A DNA stretch of 64,000 nt from assembly GCF_007859305.1 (NCBI RefSeq), contig NZ_VOHE01000002.1:124001-188000 (forward strand), read 5' to 3'. The stretch is from Luteimonas wenzhouensis. GTDB taxonomy: Bacteria; Pseudomonadota; Gammaproteobacteria; Xanthomonadales; Xanthomonadaceae. The notes under the pieces were generated by a model that did no database searches, was not told where the DNA came from, and was given only the letters and a program-made list of their open reading frames with translations. A program made the translations under genes and the position numbers. How positions within the stretch are numbered: position 1 is the first letter of the stretch; every line of letters starts with the position of its first letter. This document shows, one piece after another, positions 8,184 through 19,155 of the stretch.

Positions 8184-9815
8184 TCAGGTGGCGACGCGGT
8201 AGTTGTCCTGCATCGGATAGCGCCGCGCGTACAACGCGAACGCGGCCGCGGCGACGAAGGCGAACGCGGCGAAGAAGAACATCAGGAACGCCGGCTCGCT
8301 CATCCCCGACTGCGCGATCAGCGCGCGGAAGCCGTCGTTGCGCACGCCGGCGTTGGTCAACAGCACCCACAGGCTGCCGAAGGTACTGGTGAGGTACCAG
8401 AACGCCATGATCACGCCCTTCATCGCGTGCGGCGCCTGGCTGTAGGCGAATTCGAGCGCGGTGGCCGAGACCAGCACCTCGCCGAAGGTGAGCAGCAGGT
8501 ATGGCAGCGCCTGCCAGGTGAGCGACACCTCCGCCCCGCCGTCGATCCACAGCTGCAGCACGCCGGCCACGATCCAGGCCACGCCCGAGAAGGCGATGCC
8601 CCAGCCCATCCGCCGCAGCGCCGTCACCTGGAAGCCCATCGCGCGCAGCGCGGGGTACAGCACCAGGTTGTTGAACGGGATCAGCAGCATCACCAGCAGC
8701 GGGTTGAGCGCCTGCATCTGCGCCGCGTCCTTCACCAGCCAGCTCGGCCACCACCACTGGTCGTGCGGGATCACCATGGCGTTGCCCTGGATGATCCAGG
8801 TCGAGGCCTTCTGGTCGAACAGCGACCAGAACGGGGTCACCAGCGCGAACACGATCAGGATCCGCAGCACCGCGCGCACGCCGTCCACGGCGGCGTCCGG
8901 GTGCAGGCCGCGGGCGCGCTCGAGCTGCAGCGAGGCCCCCACGCCGACCGCGGCGATCAGCACGCCCAGCGCCAGGCAGGCGGTGATCACGAAGCCGAAC
9001 GCCTCCGGCCACGGCACGGCGATGCCCAGCGCCTGCAGCGCCCACAGCGCCAGCATCAGCGCCGCGACCGCGATGCCGGTCCACGCGATCGCGGTCCCGC
9101 CCTTGCCGTCGCCGCGCCCGCGGGGGCCCAGCGCGGTGCGCACCACCGCCATGAACGAATCCGGGTCCGCGCCCGAGGGCGGCACGTTCACGTACTGCCG
9201 GCGCCCGGCCCAGAAGATGACCGTGGCGATGAACATCAGCACGCCCGGCACGCCGAACGCCACAGCGGGCCCGAAGTGGCGCAGCAGCAGCGGCGCGAAC
9301 AGCGAGGCGAAGAACGAGCCGAAGTTGATGATCCAGTAGAACGCGTCGAAGACGACCTTGGCCTTGTCCTTGTTCGTCTGGTCGAACTGGTCGCCGCAGA
9401 AGCTCACCACCAGGGGCTTGATGCCGCCCGAGCCCAGCGCGATCAGGAACAGGCCGGTGAAGAACCCGGTGCGGTTGCCCTCGAACATCGCCAGGCACGC
9501 ATGCCCCGCGCAGTAGATCAGCGAGAACCACAGGACAGTGTTGTACTTGCCGAAGAACCGGTCCGACAGCCAGCCGCCCAGGAGCGGGAAGAAGTACACG
9601 CCGATGACGAAGCTGTGGAAGACCTCCTTGGCCATCGCCTCGCGTTCGCTGCCCTCGGGCAGGTACTGCAGCAGCACCGAGCTGATCAGGAACGGCACCA
9701 GGATGTTGCGCATCCCGTAGAAGCTGAACCGCTCGCAGGCCTCGTTGCCGATGATGTACTTGATCTGGCCGGGCATGCGGCCGCGCGAATCGTGGGCGGT
9801 GGCGCCTTGGGTCAT
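8184..9815 (-). CDS. POT/PTR-family proton-dependent oligopeptide transporter
   Basis: 543-residue inner-membrane MFS protein importing di- and tripeptides with protons. It carries PTR2 signature-like segments: GGWLSDRFFGKYNTVLW near residue 80 and FYWIINFGSFFASLFAPLL, about 14 hydrophobic segments, and the ExxER-like proton site NEACERFSFYGMRNIL near the N-terminus. The neighbouring secreted peptidases (M14, S9, PepA, Dcp) make peptide scavenging a sensible role. The start at 9815 gives the standard N-terminus; it is divergent from the M14 peptidase. Confidence 0.93.
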   Translation of the reverse strand: MTQGATAHDSRGRMPGQIKYIIGNEACERFSFYGMRNILVPFLISSVLLQYLPEGSEREAMAKEVFHSFVIGVYFFPLLGGWLSDRFFGKYNTVLWFSLIYCAGHACLAMFEGNRTGFFTGLFLIALGSGGIKPLVVSFCGDQFDQTNKDKAKVVFDAFYWIINFGSFFASLFAPLLLRHFGPAVAFGVPGVLMFIATVIFWAGRRQYVNVPPSGADPDSFMAVVRTALGPRGRGDGKGGTAIAWTGIAVAALMLALWALQALGIAVPWPEAFGFVITACLALGVLIAAVGVGASLQLERARGLHPDAAVDGVRAVLRILIVFALVTPFWSLFDQKASTWIIQGNAMVIPHDQWWWPSWLVKDAAQMQALNPLLVMLLIPFNNLVLYPALRAMGFQVTALRRMGWGIAFSGVAWIVAGVLQLWIDGGAEVSLTWQALPYLLLTFGEVLVSATALEFAYSQAPHAMKGVIMAFWYLTSTFGSLWVLLTNAGVRNDGFRALIAQSGMSEPAFLMFFFAAFAFVAAAAFALYARRYPMQDNYRVAT

Positions 9816-9953
9816 GGGCGTCGGATCCGGATGTCGAAGGCGGGCAGGCTATCCGATCTGGCGCCGCCATGCCCGTGCGGGCAGTCCCTTGACACCTGTG
9901 CCGCCGGCGGTTCCGCTGGCATCATCCCGGACTCCCGCCCGCCCGGATCCCGC

Positions 9954-11744
9954 ATGAAGCCGCTCCTCGCCGCCGTCGCCGCCCTGCTCCTGTCCGCGCC
10001 GCTCGCCGGCTCGCCGCCCGGGCCGCTGCAAACGGTGGCCGAGCGCAGCGGCTTCCTGCGCACCGGGCGCTACGACGAGACCGTGGCCCTGTGCGCGGCG
10101 TTCCAGCGGCGCCACCCCGACGCGGTGCGCTGCCTGGATTTCGGCACCACGCCCGAGGGCCGGCCGATGAAGGTGCTGGTGGTCTCGCGCAGCGGCGCGC
10201 TCACGCCCGAAGCGGCGCGCGAGCGCGGGATCCCGGTGGTGCTGATGCAGGGCGGCATCCACGCCGGCGAGATCGACGGCAAGGACGCGGGCTTCCTCGC
10301 CCTGCGCCAGGTGCTTGAGGGCGAGGCCGCCCTTGGCGTGCTCGACCGGCTGGTCTGGCTGTTCGTGCCGGTGTTCAACGTCGACGGCCACGAACGCTTC
10401 GGCGCCTGGAACCGCCCCAACCAGCGCGGGCCGGAGCAGATGGGCTGGCGCACCACGGCGCAGAACTACAACCTCAACCGCGACTACGCCAAGGCCGATT
10501 CGCCCGAGATGCGCGCTATGCTGCGCCTGGTCGGGGAATGGGACCCGATCGCCACGATCGACCTGCACGCCACCAACGGCGCCCGGTTCGAGCACGACAT
10601 CTCGATCCAGGTCGAACCGCTGCACGGCGGCGATGAGGGCTTGCGCGCGGCGGGCCGCTCGCTGCGCGACCGCACCATCGCCGACCTCGAGGCGCAGGGG
10701 TCGCTCCCCCTGCCCTACTACCCCTCGTTCGAGGACTACGAGAACCCGGCCTCGGGCTTCGAGGACGGCGTGTCGCCACCACGCTTTTCCACCGGCTACT
10801 TCCTGCTGCGCAACCGCCTGGCGATGCTGGTGGAAACGCACTCGTGGAAGGAATACCCGGTGCGGGTGCGGATCACGCGCAACACCATCGTCTCGGTGCT
10901 CGAGCAGGTCGCGCGCAGCGGCCGCGAATGGATGGCGCTGGCCCGGGCGGCCGACGCGCGCGACCTCGCCGGCCAGCCCGTGGCCCTGGACTACACGGCG
11001 GCGGAGGAGAGCCGCATCGTCGAGTTCCGCGGCTACGCCTATACCCGTACGCCGTCCGAGGTGTCGGGCGCGCTGATGACCCGCTACGACGAGACCACGC
11101 CGCAGGTCTGGAAGGTGCCGCTGCGTGACGTGGTGGTGCCGAAGACGGTGATCGAGGCGCCGCGCGCCGGCTACCTGGTGCCGGCGGCGCACGCCGCGAT
11201 GGTTGCCGACCGCCTTGATGCGCACGGGGTCGAGTACCGCCGCGTGGGCTGCGATGCGCAGGCCGCCTGCGGCCTGCAGCCCGCGCGCGAGTCCCCGGTG
11301 CAGGTGTTCCGCGCCACCGCCAAGCGGTTCACCGCGTATCCGGTGGAAGGCCACCAGCGCCTGTCGCTGGAAGGCCGCTGGCAGGACGAGATCCGCGCAG
11401 TGCGGCCCGGCGCCCTGTTCGTTCCGATCACCCAGCCCAGGGCGCGGCTGGTGATGGCCCTGCTCGAACCGCAGGCGCCGGACTCGCTGCTGCAGTGGGG
11501 CCTGTTCAACAACGCCTTCGAGCGCAAGGAGTACATGGAGGCCTACGTGGCCGAGGACGTCGCCCGGCAGATGCTGGCCGCCGATCCGGCGCTGCGGGCC
11601 GGGTTCGAGCAGCGGCTGCGCGAAGATCCCGCCTTCGCCGGCGACAGTGACGCCCGCCTGGAATTCTTCTACCGCCGCCACCCGTCCTGGGACGAGCAGC
11701 TGGACCTGTATCCGGTGATGCGGGTCGACCGCGCGCCCGATTGA
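9954..11744 (+). CDS. Secreted M14-family zinc carboxypeptidase
   Basis: 596-residue exported metallopeptidase. The signal peptide MKPLLAAVAALLLSAPLAG is followed by an M14 domain with the zinc pair H103xxE106 in GGIHAGEIDG and the third ligand His205 in DLHATNG. A likely general-base Glu lies in VETHSWKEYP. The family removes C-terminal residues or cleaves gamma-D-Glu cell-wall peptides; the large C-terminal extension (about residues 330-596) has no motif I can name. The upstream open frame (from 8427) is antisense to the transporter and was not used. The start matches the signal peptide. Confidence 0.88.
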   Translation: MKPLLAAVAALLLSAPLAGSPPGPLQTVAERSGFLRTGRYDETVALCAAFQRRHPDAVRCLDFGTTPEGRPMKVLVVSRSGALTPEAARERGIPVVLMQGGIHAGEIDGKDAGFLALRQVLEGEAALGVLDRLVWLFVPVFNVDGHERFGAWNRPNQRGPEQMGWRTTAQNYNLNRDYAKADSPEMRAMLRLVGEWDPIATIDLHATNGARFEHDISIQVEPLHGGDEGLRAAGRSLRDRTIADLEAQGSLPLPYYPSFEDYENPASGFEDGVSPPRFSTGYFLLRNRLAMLVETHSWKEYPVRVRITRNTIVSVLEQVARSGREWMALARAADARDLAGQPVALDYTAAEESRIVEFRGYAYTRTPSEVSGALMTRYDETTPQVWKVPLRDVVVPKTVIEAPRAGYLVPAAHAAMVADRLDAHGVEYRRVGCDAQAACGLQPARESPVQVFRATAKRFTAYPVEGHQRLSLEGRWQDEIRAVRPGALFVPITQPRARLVMALLEPQAPDSLLQWGLFNNAFERKEYMEAYVAEDVARQMLAADPALRAGFEQRLREDPAFAGDSDARLEFFYRRHPSWDEQLDLYPVMRVDRAPD

Positions 11745-11885
11745 CGCCATGTGGCGCGTCCACCGGGGCGCGGGGACACCCGTGGCCCGGTGCCGGACCG
11801 CGGCCCCCGGGCGGCACTCCGGCGCGCCTTGCACCGGTTCCGGCGAAGCGGGACAGTGGGCGTCCCCTGCCGCGGAGGCCCCGCC

Positions 11886-12560
11886 ATGCGCATCCCCCTC
11901 GCCTGCCTCGCCATCGTGCTGCTTGGCGCCTGCCGCCAGGCACCCGCGCCCGCCGGACCGGAGCGCCCGGCGGAGGCGCCGTCGCCAACGCCGGACACCG
12001 TGGCGGCCAACTTCCGCTGCGGCGATCTCCTGGTCGGCACCGTGTTCGACAACGCCGCGGGCAACGTCACCCTCGGGATCAACGGCAGCCGCACGGTGCT
12101 GCCGCAGGCGGTCTCGGCCTCCGGCGCGCGCTACGCCGACGAGGCCGGCAACGAGTTCTGGAACAAGGGCGACGAGGCCACGCTCACGCTCGATGGCACG
12201 AGCCACGCGTGCATCACCACCGAGGAAGTGTCCCCCTGGGACGAGGCGCGCGCACGCGGCGTGGCCTTCCGCGGCACCGGCACCGAGCCGTTCTGGGCGC
12301 TGGAAGTGGACGGCGGCGACGTACCGGCGATGCGCCTGGAGCTGGACATGGGCGAACGCCAGCTGCTGGTCGCCGGCGCCACGCCGCTCGCCGACGGCGA
12401 AGGCTGGTCGGGCACCGCCGACGACGGCAGCGCCGTCACCCTGCGCGTCACCCACGGCGACTGCAGCGACGGCATGAGCGACTTCACCTATCCCGCGGCG
12501 ATCGAGCTCCAGGTCGGCGCGCAGCTCTACCACGGCTGCGGCGCGTTCCTCGACCGCTGA
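11886..12560 (+). CDS. MliC/COG3650 two-domain lipoprotein (lysozyme-inhibitor-like)
   Basis: 224-residue lipoprotein with lipobox LLGAC (Cys16). Residues about 40-110 are a MliC domain: the NFRCGDL start, the SASGARYADEAGNEFWNKGDEA core and a Cys pair; MliC proteins inhibit C-type lysozymes at the cell surface. The rest matches the COG3650 domain: RGTGTEPFWALEV near residue 133 and DCSDGMSDFTYPAAIEL near the end. The combination suggests envelope protection, but inhibition is not proven by sequence. The start at 11886 is chosen because it begins the signal peptide; the frame runs open further upstream. Confidence 0.85.
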   Translation: MRIPLACLAIVLLGACRQAPAPAGPERPAEAPSPTPDTVAANFRCGDLLVGTVFDNAAGNVTLGINGSRTVLPQAVSASGARYADEAGNEFWNKGDEATLTLDGTSHACITTEEVSPWDEARARGVAFRGTGTEPFWALEVDGGDVPAMRLELDMGERQLLVAGATPLADGEGWSGTADDGSAVTLRVTHGDCSDGMSDFTYPAAIELQVGAQLYHGCGAFLDR

Positions 12561-12561
12561 C

Positions 12562-12578
12562 GTCCGCCGGCGGCGGAC
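12562..12578. terminator. Short hairpin between convergent genes
   Basis: 7-bp stem GTCCGCC/GGCGGAC with a 3-base loop, in the 25-base gap between the convergent lipoprotein and CBS genes. No T tract is present, so function is uncertain. Confidence 0.35.
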
Positions 12579-12585
12579 CGCGGGC

Positions 12586-13005
12586 TCAGGCGCCCGGCCT
12601 GCCGCCGCCGCGGATGATCTCGATCAGCGCATTGAGCGCGTCGGTCGCGGTGAAGATGCCCACCAGGCCACCGTCGGCATCGTTGACGATCACGCTGCCG
12701 ACCTTGCGCTCGGACATCAGGAAGGCGACTTCCTCCAGCGGACGGTGCGCGCCGACGCTGACCGGCTCGCCGGCCATGATGTCGGCGGCGGTGAGCAGCT
12801 GCCTGCGGTCGTCGTCCAGCCCCATCGCCAGGCGCACGTCGCGGTCGCTGACCACGCCGACCACGGCACCGTCGCGCACCACCGGCAGGTGGCGGATGCC
12901 GTGCGCGTCCATCAGCCTGCGCAGCTCGTCGATCGACATGTCCGGGCCGGCGGTAACCGGATCGGGTGTGGTGAACTCCTCGACGGGAACCCGGATGGGG
13001 GACAT
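12586..13005 (-). CDS. CBS-domain protein
   Basis: 139-residue protein made of two CBS modules (about 8-60 and 74-130), which together form one Bateman unit that binds adenine nucleotides. Typical segments are GIRHLPVVRDGAVVGVVSDRDV and the second-module GSVIVNDADGGLVGIFTATD. The start at 13005 has AGAGGAGCG upstream; the longer frame to 13044 lacks a good site. No effector domain is attached, so it probably acts as a stand-alone sensor or binds a partner that cannot be identified here. Confidence 0.85.
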   Translation of the reverse strand: MSPIRVPVEEFTTPDPVTAGPDMSIDELRRLMDAHGIRHLPVVRDGAVVGVVSDRDVRLAMGLDDDRRQLLTAADIMAGEPVSVGAHRPLEEVAFLMSERKVGSVIVNDADGGLVGIFTATDALNALIEIIRGGGRPGA

Positions 13006-13086
13006 GGCGGCGCTCCTCTGGCGGCGGCTGGTGACGACCCCCATTGTCCCCCGGCGCGGGCGCCGAGGCGAGCACCGCGGCCGGAC

Positions 13087-14691
<1,605 letters not shown>

Positions 14692-14819
14692 GCCGCCAGC
14701 GTAGCGCGCCGGGCGTGGCGCCGGCGTCGGACAACCAGCCAACCTTAGCACCGCGCCCCCGCTTGCCTCCAGCCGGGTCGGAGGGCTGTCATCAAGGCAT
14801 GGTCGACGGGAGGAAAGGC

Positions 14820-15944
14820 ATGGCCGCAGCCTGGAAGCATGCGCTGGACGGACAGTTGGCCGGGCTGTCGGGCGCGGAGCGACGCAGCTTATTCGCCTAT
14901 GCCTACCGCAACACTGCGGCCAGCCGCACCGCGCTCACGTTCGGCCTGCCGCTGCTGTTCGTCATCGGCTGGACGCGGGACTACGCGGTGTCGCCCGCGC
15001 TGGCCATGGACAGCCTGCCCCGCCGCCTGCTCCTGTTCTGGCTGCTGGTGGCCATGGCGCTGGTGATGCGCTCGCGCCTGGGCGCCGTCTGGCGCGAAAC
15101 CGCCCTGGTGGCCTATGCCTGCGTGTTCAGCGCGGGGATTGCGATGACCACGCTGGCCGAACCCGAGCGGATGAGCCTGACCCACGTGGCCGCGGTGCTG
15201 ACCACGATCATCATCCTGCCCTTCGCCCTGCACCGGGCGACCGCGGCGGCAGTGGTGGTCGTGTTCTCGCTGCCGCTGTTCGCCATGCTGCGGGTGCTGG
15301 ATGCTGACACCTCGCTGTTCGCCGCCTACGCCGGTTTCCTGCTGGTGGGCGTGGGCATCGGCCTGGGCCACCGCCGGGTCTGGCTGGACACGGCGCTGGA
15401 CGTGTTCCGCCTGCGCAAGCGCCTGCTGGCACGGATCCACGTCGACTCCCTGACCGGGCTGCTCAACCGCGAGGGCTGGGAGACGCGCGCCGCCCGCGCC
15501 TTCGACCAGGCGATGGCGGCGCGGCGGCCGGTGGCCCTGGCGTACCTCGACCACTTCAAGCGCACCAACGACACCTTCGGCCATGCCGTGGGCGACCAGC
15601 TGCTGCGCGCGATCGCGGCCACCCTGCGGTCGCACTGCAGCGCTGGCGAGCTGGTGGCCCGGGTCGGCGGCGAGGAGTTCGTCGTCCTGCTGCCGGGCGC
15701 CGACGAGGACGCCGTGTTCGCGTTCGCCGAGCGCATCCGCCACGCGGTGGCCGCTCTGCCCGGCCCGTTCTCGAGCAGCGTGAGCTGCGGAGTGGCCCGC
15801 CACCGTCCGGGCGAAACCCTGGAGCAGCTGGTCGCGCGCGCCGACGCGGCGATGCTCGAAGCCAAGCGCCGCGGGCGCAACATGGTGCTGCGGGCGGAGT
15901 CGCGGGTGCCGACGTTCAGCGAGGACGCCGGCTCCGGGGCGTAG
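14820..15944 (+). CDS. Membrane GGDEF-domain protein with altered metal site
   Basis: 374 residues. Five or six hydrophobic segments (about 38-185) form a membrane sensor region, followed by a GGDEF domain (about 205-365) with the intact signature RVGGEEF (281-287). Diguanylate cyclases make c-di-GMP from two GTP and need two metal-binding acids: the first Asp of DxDxFK and the Glu of GGEEF. Here the first is Tyr242 ([11 protein letters not shown]), so activity is doubtful. The guanine-binding Asn250 and Asp259 are kept. The RxxD inhibitory site is replaced by SAGE. The start at 14820 has GGGAGGAAA upstream; ATG 14799 is an alternative. Confidence 0.85.
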   Translation: MAAAWKHALDGQLAGLSGAERRSLFAYAYRNTAASRTALTFGLPLLFVIGWTRDYAVSPALAMDSLPRRLLLFWLLVAMALVMRSRLGAVWRETALVAYACVFSAGIAMTTLAEPERMSLTHVAAVLTTIIILPFALHRATAAAVVVVFSLPLFAMLRVLDADTSLFAAYAGFLLVGVGIGLGHRRVWLDTALDVFRLRKRLLARIHVDSLTGLLNREGWETRAARAFDQAMAARRPVALAYLDHFKRTNDTFGHAVGDQLLRAIAATLRSHCSAGELVARVGGEEFVVLLPGADEDAVFAFAERIRHAVAALPGPFSSSVSCGVARHRPGETLEQLVARADAAMLEAKRRGRNMVLRAESRVPTFSEDAGSGA

Positions 15945-15947
15945 AAT
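15942..15947 (+). promoter_or_regulatory. Candidate -10 box for the DEAD-box helicase gene
   Basis: TAGAAT, one mismatch from TATAAT, 43 bases upstream of the helicase ATG and overlapping the end of the GGDEF gene. No clear -35 element is visible. A second TAGAAT at 17908-17913 lies close before the amidotransferase gene. Confidence 0.3.
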
Positions 15948-15989
15948 GGGCGCCCTCTCCAGCGTGGCGCCATCGGCGCGATCCTGCCC

Positions 15990-17834
15990 ATGAGCGTCCC
16001 GACGCCGCCCGCGTCCTTCTCCGATTTCGCCCTGCCCGCGCCGCTGCTGCAGGCGCTGGCCGACATCGGCTACGAATCCCCCTCGCCGATCCAGGCCGCC
16101 ACCATCCCGCCGCTGCTCGAAGGCCGCGACGTGCTGGGCCAGGCGCAGACCGGCACCGGCAAGACCGCCGCCTTCGCGCTGCCCGCGCTGGCACGGCTCG
16201 ACCCTGCCGGACGTAAGCCGCAGGTGCTGGTGCTGACGCCCACGCGCGAGCTGGCGATCCAGGTGGCCGAGGCCTTCCAGAAGTACGCCACCCACCTGCC
16301 GGGCTTCCACATCCTGCCGATCTACGGCGGCCGGGGCTACGGCCAGCAGTTCTCGGCGCTCAAGCGCGGCGTGCAGGTCGTCGTGGGCACGCCCGGGCGC
16401 GTGATCGACCACCTCGGGCGCGGCTCGCTGGACCTGTCGCAGCTGCGCACCCTGGTGCTCGACGAGGCCGACGAGATGCTGCGCATGGGCTTCATCGACG
16501 ACGTCGAGGCGGTGCTGAGGAAGACCCCGCAGACGCGCCAGGTCGCGCTGTTCTCGGCCACCATGCCGGGCCAGATCAGGCGCATCGCGCAGACCTACCT
16601 GAAGGATCCGGTGGAGGTGGCGATCAAGTCGCAGACCACCACCGCGGCCAACATCCGCCAACGGGTCTGGATGGTGAGCGGCACCAACAAGCTCGATGCG
16701 CTCACCCGCATCCTCGAGGCCGAGCCTTTCGACGCGATGATCATCTTCGCGCGCACCAAGCTGGGCACCCAGGAACTGGCCGACCGGCTCTGCGCGCGCG
16801 GCTTCGCCGCCGCCGCGATCAACGGCGACCTCGACCAGAAGCAGCGCGAGAAGACGATCCAGCAGCTCAAGGACGGCCGCATCGACATCCTCGTCGCCAC
16901 CGACGTGGCCGCGCGCGGCCTGGACGTGGAACGCATCAGCCACGTGCTGAACTACGACATCCCCTACGACACCGAGAGCTACGTGCACCGGATCGGCCGC
17001 ACCGGCCGCGCCGGGCGCAGCGGCGAGGCGATCCTGTTCGCCGCGCCGCGCGAGCGCGGCATGCTCGGCGCGATCGAGCGCGCGACCCGGCAGAAGATCG
17101 AGCCGATGCAGCTGCCGAGCGTGGAGACGGTGAACGAGCGCCGCGTGGGCAAGTTCATGGACCGGATCACCGGCGCGCTGGGCAGCCCCGACATGGCGCT
17201 CTACCGCGACCTGGTCGAGCGCTACGAGCGCGAGCACAACGTGCCCGCTGCCGAGATCGCGGCCGCGCTGGCGCGCGTGGTCCAGGGCGACGCGCCGCTG
17301 CTGATCGCCGCCCCGTCGCCGCGCGGCGACCGCGACGACGGCCGCGGTCCGCGCGGGCGCACGAGCCGAGTCGGGCGCGAGGACGGCATGCGGCCGGCAC
17401 CGGCGCCCCGTGCCCGCGCCCGCAACGATGCCGAAGCGGTGTTCGAGGACGACGGGCGGCCGCCGCGGACGCCGCGCGAGCGCCCCGCCCGCGGCGCGCG
17501 CACCGACGGTGACCCGGGCTTCCCGATGGAGACCTTCCGCATCGAGGTCGGCCACGTGCACGGCGTTCAGCCGGGCAACATCGTCGGCGCGATCGCCAAC
17601 GAGGCGGAGCTGGAAAGCCGCTACATCGGCCGCGTCGACATCCGCGAGGACCACAGCTTGGTGGACCTGCCGGAAGGCATGCCGAGGGAGGTGCTCGAGC
17701 ACCTGAAGAAGGTCTGGGTCTCGGGCAGGCAGCTGCGCATGCGCCGGGCCGACGCCGCGCCCCCGGGACCACGTACCGGCAGGCCCGGCAAGCCGGCCGC
17801 CCCCCACCGCGCCAGGCCGCGCCGGCCGGGCTGA
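15990..17834 (+). CDS. deaD: DEAD-box ATP-dependent RNA helicase (DeaD/CsdA type)
   Basis: 614-residue RNA helicase that remodels RNA duplexes in ribosome assembly and cold adaptation. In order: Q motif around SPSPIQ, Walker A AQTGTGKT, PTRELA, GTPGRV, DEAD, SAT, and HRIGRTGRAGR. The C-terminus has an Arg/Gly/Pro-rich linker (about 435-510) and then a DbpA-type RNA-binding domain beginning FPMETFRIEVGHVHGV, the arrangement of CsdA/DeaD. The tail is basic (AAPHRARPRRPG). It may share expression conditions with the csp gene of the same window, but nothing in the sequence proves this. Confidence 0.95.
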   Translation: MSVPTPPASFSDFALPAPLLQALADIGYESPSPIQAATIPPLLEGRDVLGQAQTGTGKTAAFALPALARLDPAGRKPQVLVLTPTRELAIQVAEAFQKYATHLPGFHILPIYGGRGYGQQFSALKRGVQVVVGTPGRVIDHLGRGSLDLSQLRTLVLDEADEMLRMGFIDDVEAVLRKTPQTRQVALFSATMPGQIRRIAQTYLKDPVEVAIKSQTTTAANIRQRVWMVSGTNKLDALTRILEAEPFDAMIIFARTKLGTQELADRLCARGFAAAAINGDLDQKQREKTIQQLKDGRIDILVATDVAARGLDVERISHVLNYDIPYDTESYVHRIGRTGRAGRSGEAILFAAPRERGMLGAIERATRQKIEPMQLPSVETVNERRVGKFMDRITGALGSPDMALYRDLVERYEREHNVPAAEIAAALARVVQGDAPLLIAAPSPRGDRDDGRGPRGRTSRVGREDGMRPAPAPRARARNDAEAVFEDDGRPPRTPRERPARGARTDGDPGFPMETFRIEVGHVHGVQPGNIVGAIANEAELESRYIGRVDIREDHSLVDLPEGMPREVLEHLKKVWVSGRQLRMRRADAAPPGPRTGRPGKPAAPHRARPRRPG

Positions 17835-17919
17835 GGGCGTCGCCCTTCGGGCAGGGGCGGGCCGTCTCAGCCGCAACCATCGCTCCACACGCGACCGGGA
17901 TCCTCCCTAGAATCGTCCC

Positions 17920-18675
17920 ATGTCGCGCCTCCTCGTCTTCCAGCACGTGGCCGCCGAGCCGCTGGGCACGCTCGATCCGCTGATCCGGCGACGGGGCCAC
18001 CGCATACGCTTCGTCAACTTCGAGCGCGAGCCCGACGCGCAGCCGGACGTGGACCGCTACCGCGGCCTGGTGGTCCTGGGCGGACCGATGAACGTGGAGG
18101 ACCAGGCCACGCGCCCCCACCTGCGCACCGAACTGCGGGCGATCGAACGCATGCTCGGACAGGGCAAGCCGGTGCTGGGCATCTGCCTGGGGGCGCAGCT
18201 GCTGGCGCACGCCCTGGGCGCACCGGTGCAGCGCCACCGCGTGCCCGAGATCGGCTGGTACCGGCTGCAGGCAACACAGGCCGGCCGCGACGATCCGGTC
18301 CTGGCACCGCTCGGCGACGACGCGCCCGTGTTCCAGTGGCACGGCCAGCATTTCGAGATCCCGCGCAGCGCGGTGCACCTGGCCCGCAGCGAGACCTGCG
18401 AGCAGCAGGCCTTCCGCTGGGGCGAGAAGGCCTACGGGTTCCAGTTCCACCTGGAGATGGACGAGCCGCTGATCGAGCGCTGGCTGGCGACGCCCGGCTA
18501 CCGGGCCGAACTCGAGCGGCGCGAGGGTCTGCACGACGAGGCCGCGATCCGTGCCCATACCCGCGAGCACATCGCCGCCATGCAGGCGCGGGCCGACGCA
18601 GTGTTCAACAACTTCCTCGACCTGGTCGGCCGCCCGCAGCGGCGCATCGCCTTGCCCTCGCGCGAGTTCGGCTGA
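17920..18675 (+). CDS. Class I glutamine amidotransferase-like protein
   Basis: 251 residues with a complete glutaminase triad: nucleophile Cys89 in VLGICLGAQLL, and His and Glu in FQFHLEMDEP. VVLGGPMNV (52-60) is the usual oxyanion region. It is a stand-alone domain of the GuaA-like/YfeJ group, which includes gamma-glutamyl-amide hydrolases; the actual substrate cannot be told from sequence. It has no operon partner: it starts 85 bases after the helicase and ends before convergent genes. Confidence 0.88.
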   Translation: MSRLLVFQHVAAEPLGTLDPLIRRRGHRIRFVNFEREPDAQPDVDRYRGLVVLGGPMNVEDQATRPHLRTELRAIERMLGQGKPVLGICLGAQLLAHALGAPVQRHRVPEIGWYRLQATQAGRDDPVLAPLGDDAPVFQWHGQHFEIPRSAVHLARSETCEQQAFRWGEKAYGFQFHLEMDEPLIERWLATPGYRAELERREGLHDEAAIRAHTREHIAAMQARADAVFNNFLDLVGRPQRRIALPSREFG

Positions 18676-18765
18676 GCCGTGCGGTGCCCGGGCCGCCCAC
18701 CGCCGACCCGGACGATGACACGACCGCCTGCTGCACCGCCCGGACCCGCTGCTGCTGCGAAGCGG

Positions 18766-19155
18766 CTAGCGCTGCGGGGCATCCGCCGCCGCGGGCGGGG
18801 CCTGGCCGGCGTCCGCGGGCGGCGGCTCGGGCAGGGGCTCGACCGCGGACGCGGGCCCGGGCAGCGGCTCGGGCGACGGCGGCAGGATCCGGTCGACCAG
18901 CCCGTCGACCACCCGGTCGGCGACCTCGCCCGCGATCCCCGACGGATGCAGCACCTCCTCGACCCGCCGACCGCCGAAGTCCGGCCCCAGCACGTAGAAC
19001 AGTTCGGACACCGTCGGCCAGCCCAGCCAGGGCGCCAGCAGCCAGTAGGCGCCGGCCAGCGCCAGCACGAACATCAGGATCTTCAGCAGCGCGCCCACCA
19101 GCTTGTAGGCCAGGTAGGCACCGACCAGCAGCAAGGCCAGCCCGAACCAGCTCAT
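18766..19155 (-). CDS. Small membrane protein with Pro/Ala-rich tail, coupled to trhO
   Basis: 129 residues. Two closely spaced hydrophobic segments (about 3-22 and 27-47) are followed by a soluble part with WPTVSELFYVLGPDFGGRRVEEVLHP and a C-terminal Pro/Ala-rich tail (about 92-129). I do not recognise a family. The ATG overlaps the TrhO stop as ATGA, so the protein is made from the same transcript by coupling. The low-complexity tail suggests a disordered end. Function unknown. Confidence 0.65.
   Translation of the reverse strand: MSWFGLALLLVGAYLAYKLVGALLKILMFVLALAGAYWLLAPWLGWPTVSELFYVLGPDFGGRRVEEVLHPSGIAGEVADRVVDGLVDRILPPSPEPLPGPASAVEPLPEPPPADAGQAPPAAADAPQR

Noticed and set aside
8427-9953. 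Long 5' extension of the M14 peptidase frame
   Set aside because: It runs antisense through the POT transporter; the true start at 9954 begins a signal peptide.
14889-17888. 999-codon open frame on the minus strand
   Set aside because: Antisense to the GGDEF and helicase genes. Composition is Arg/Gly/Ala/Val-rich with no domain, typical of a high-GC shadow frame.
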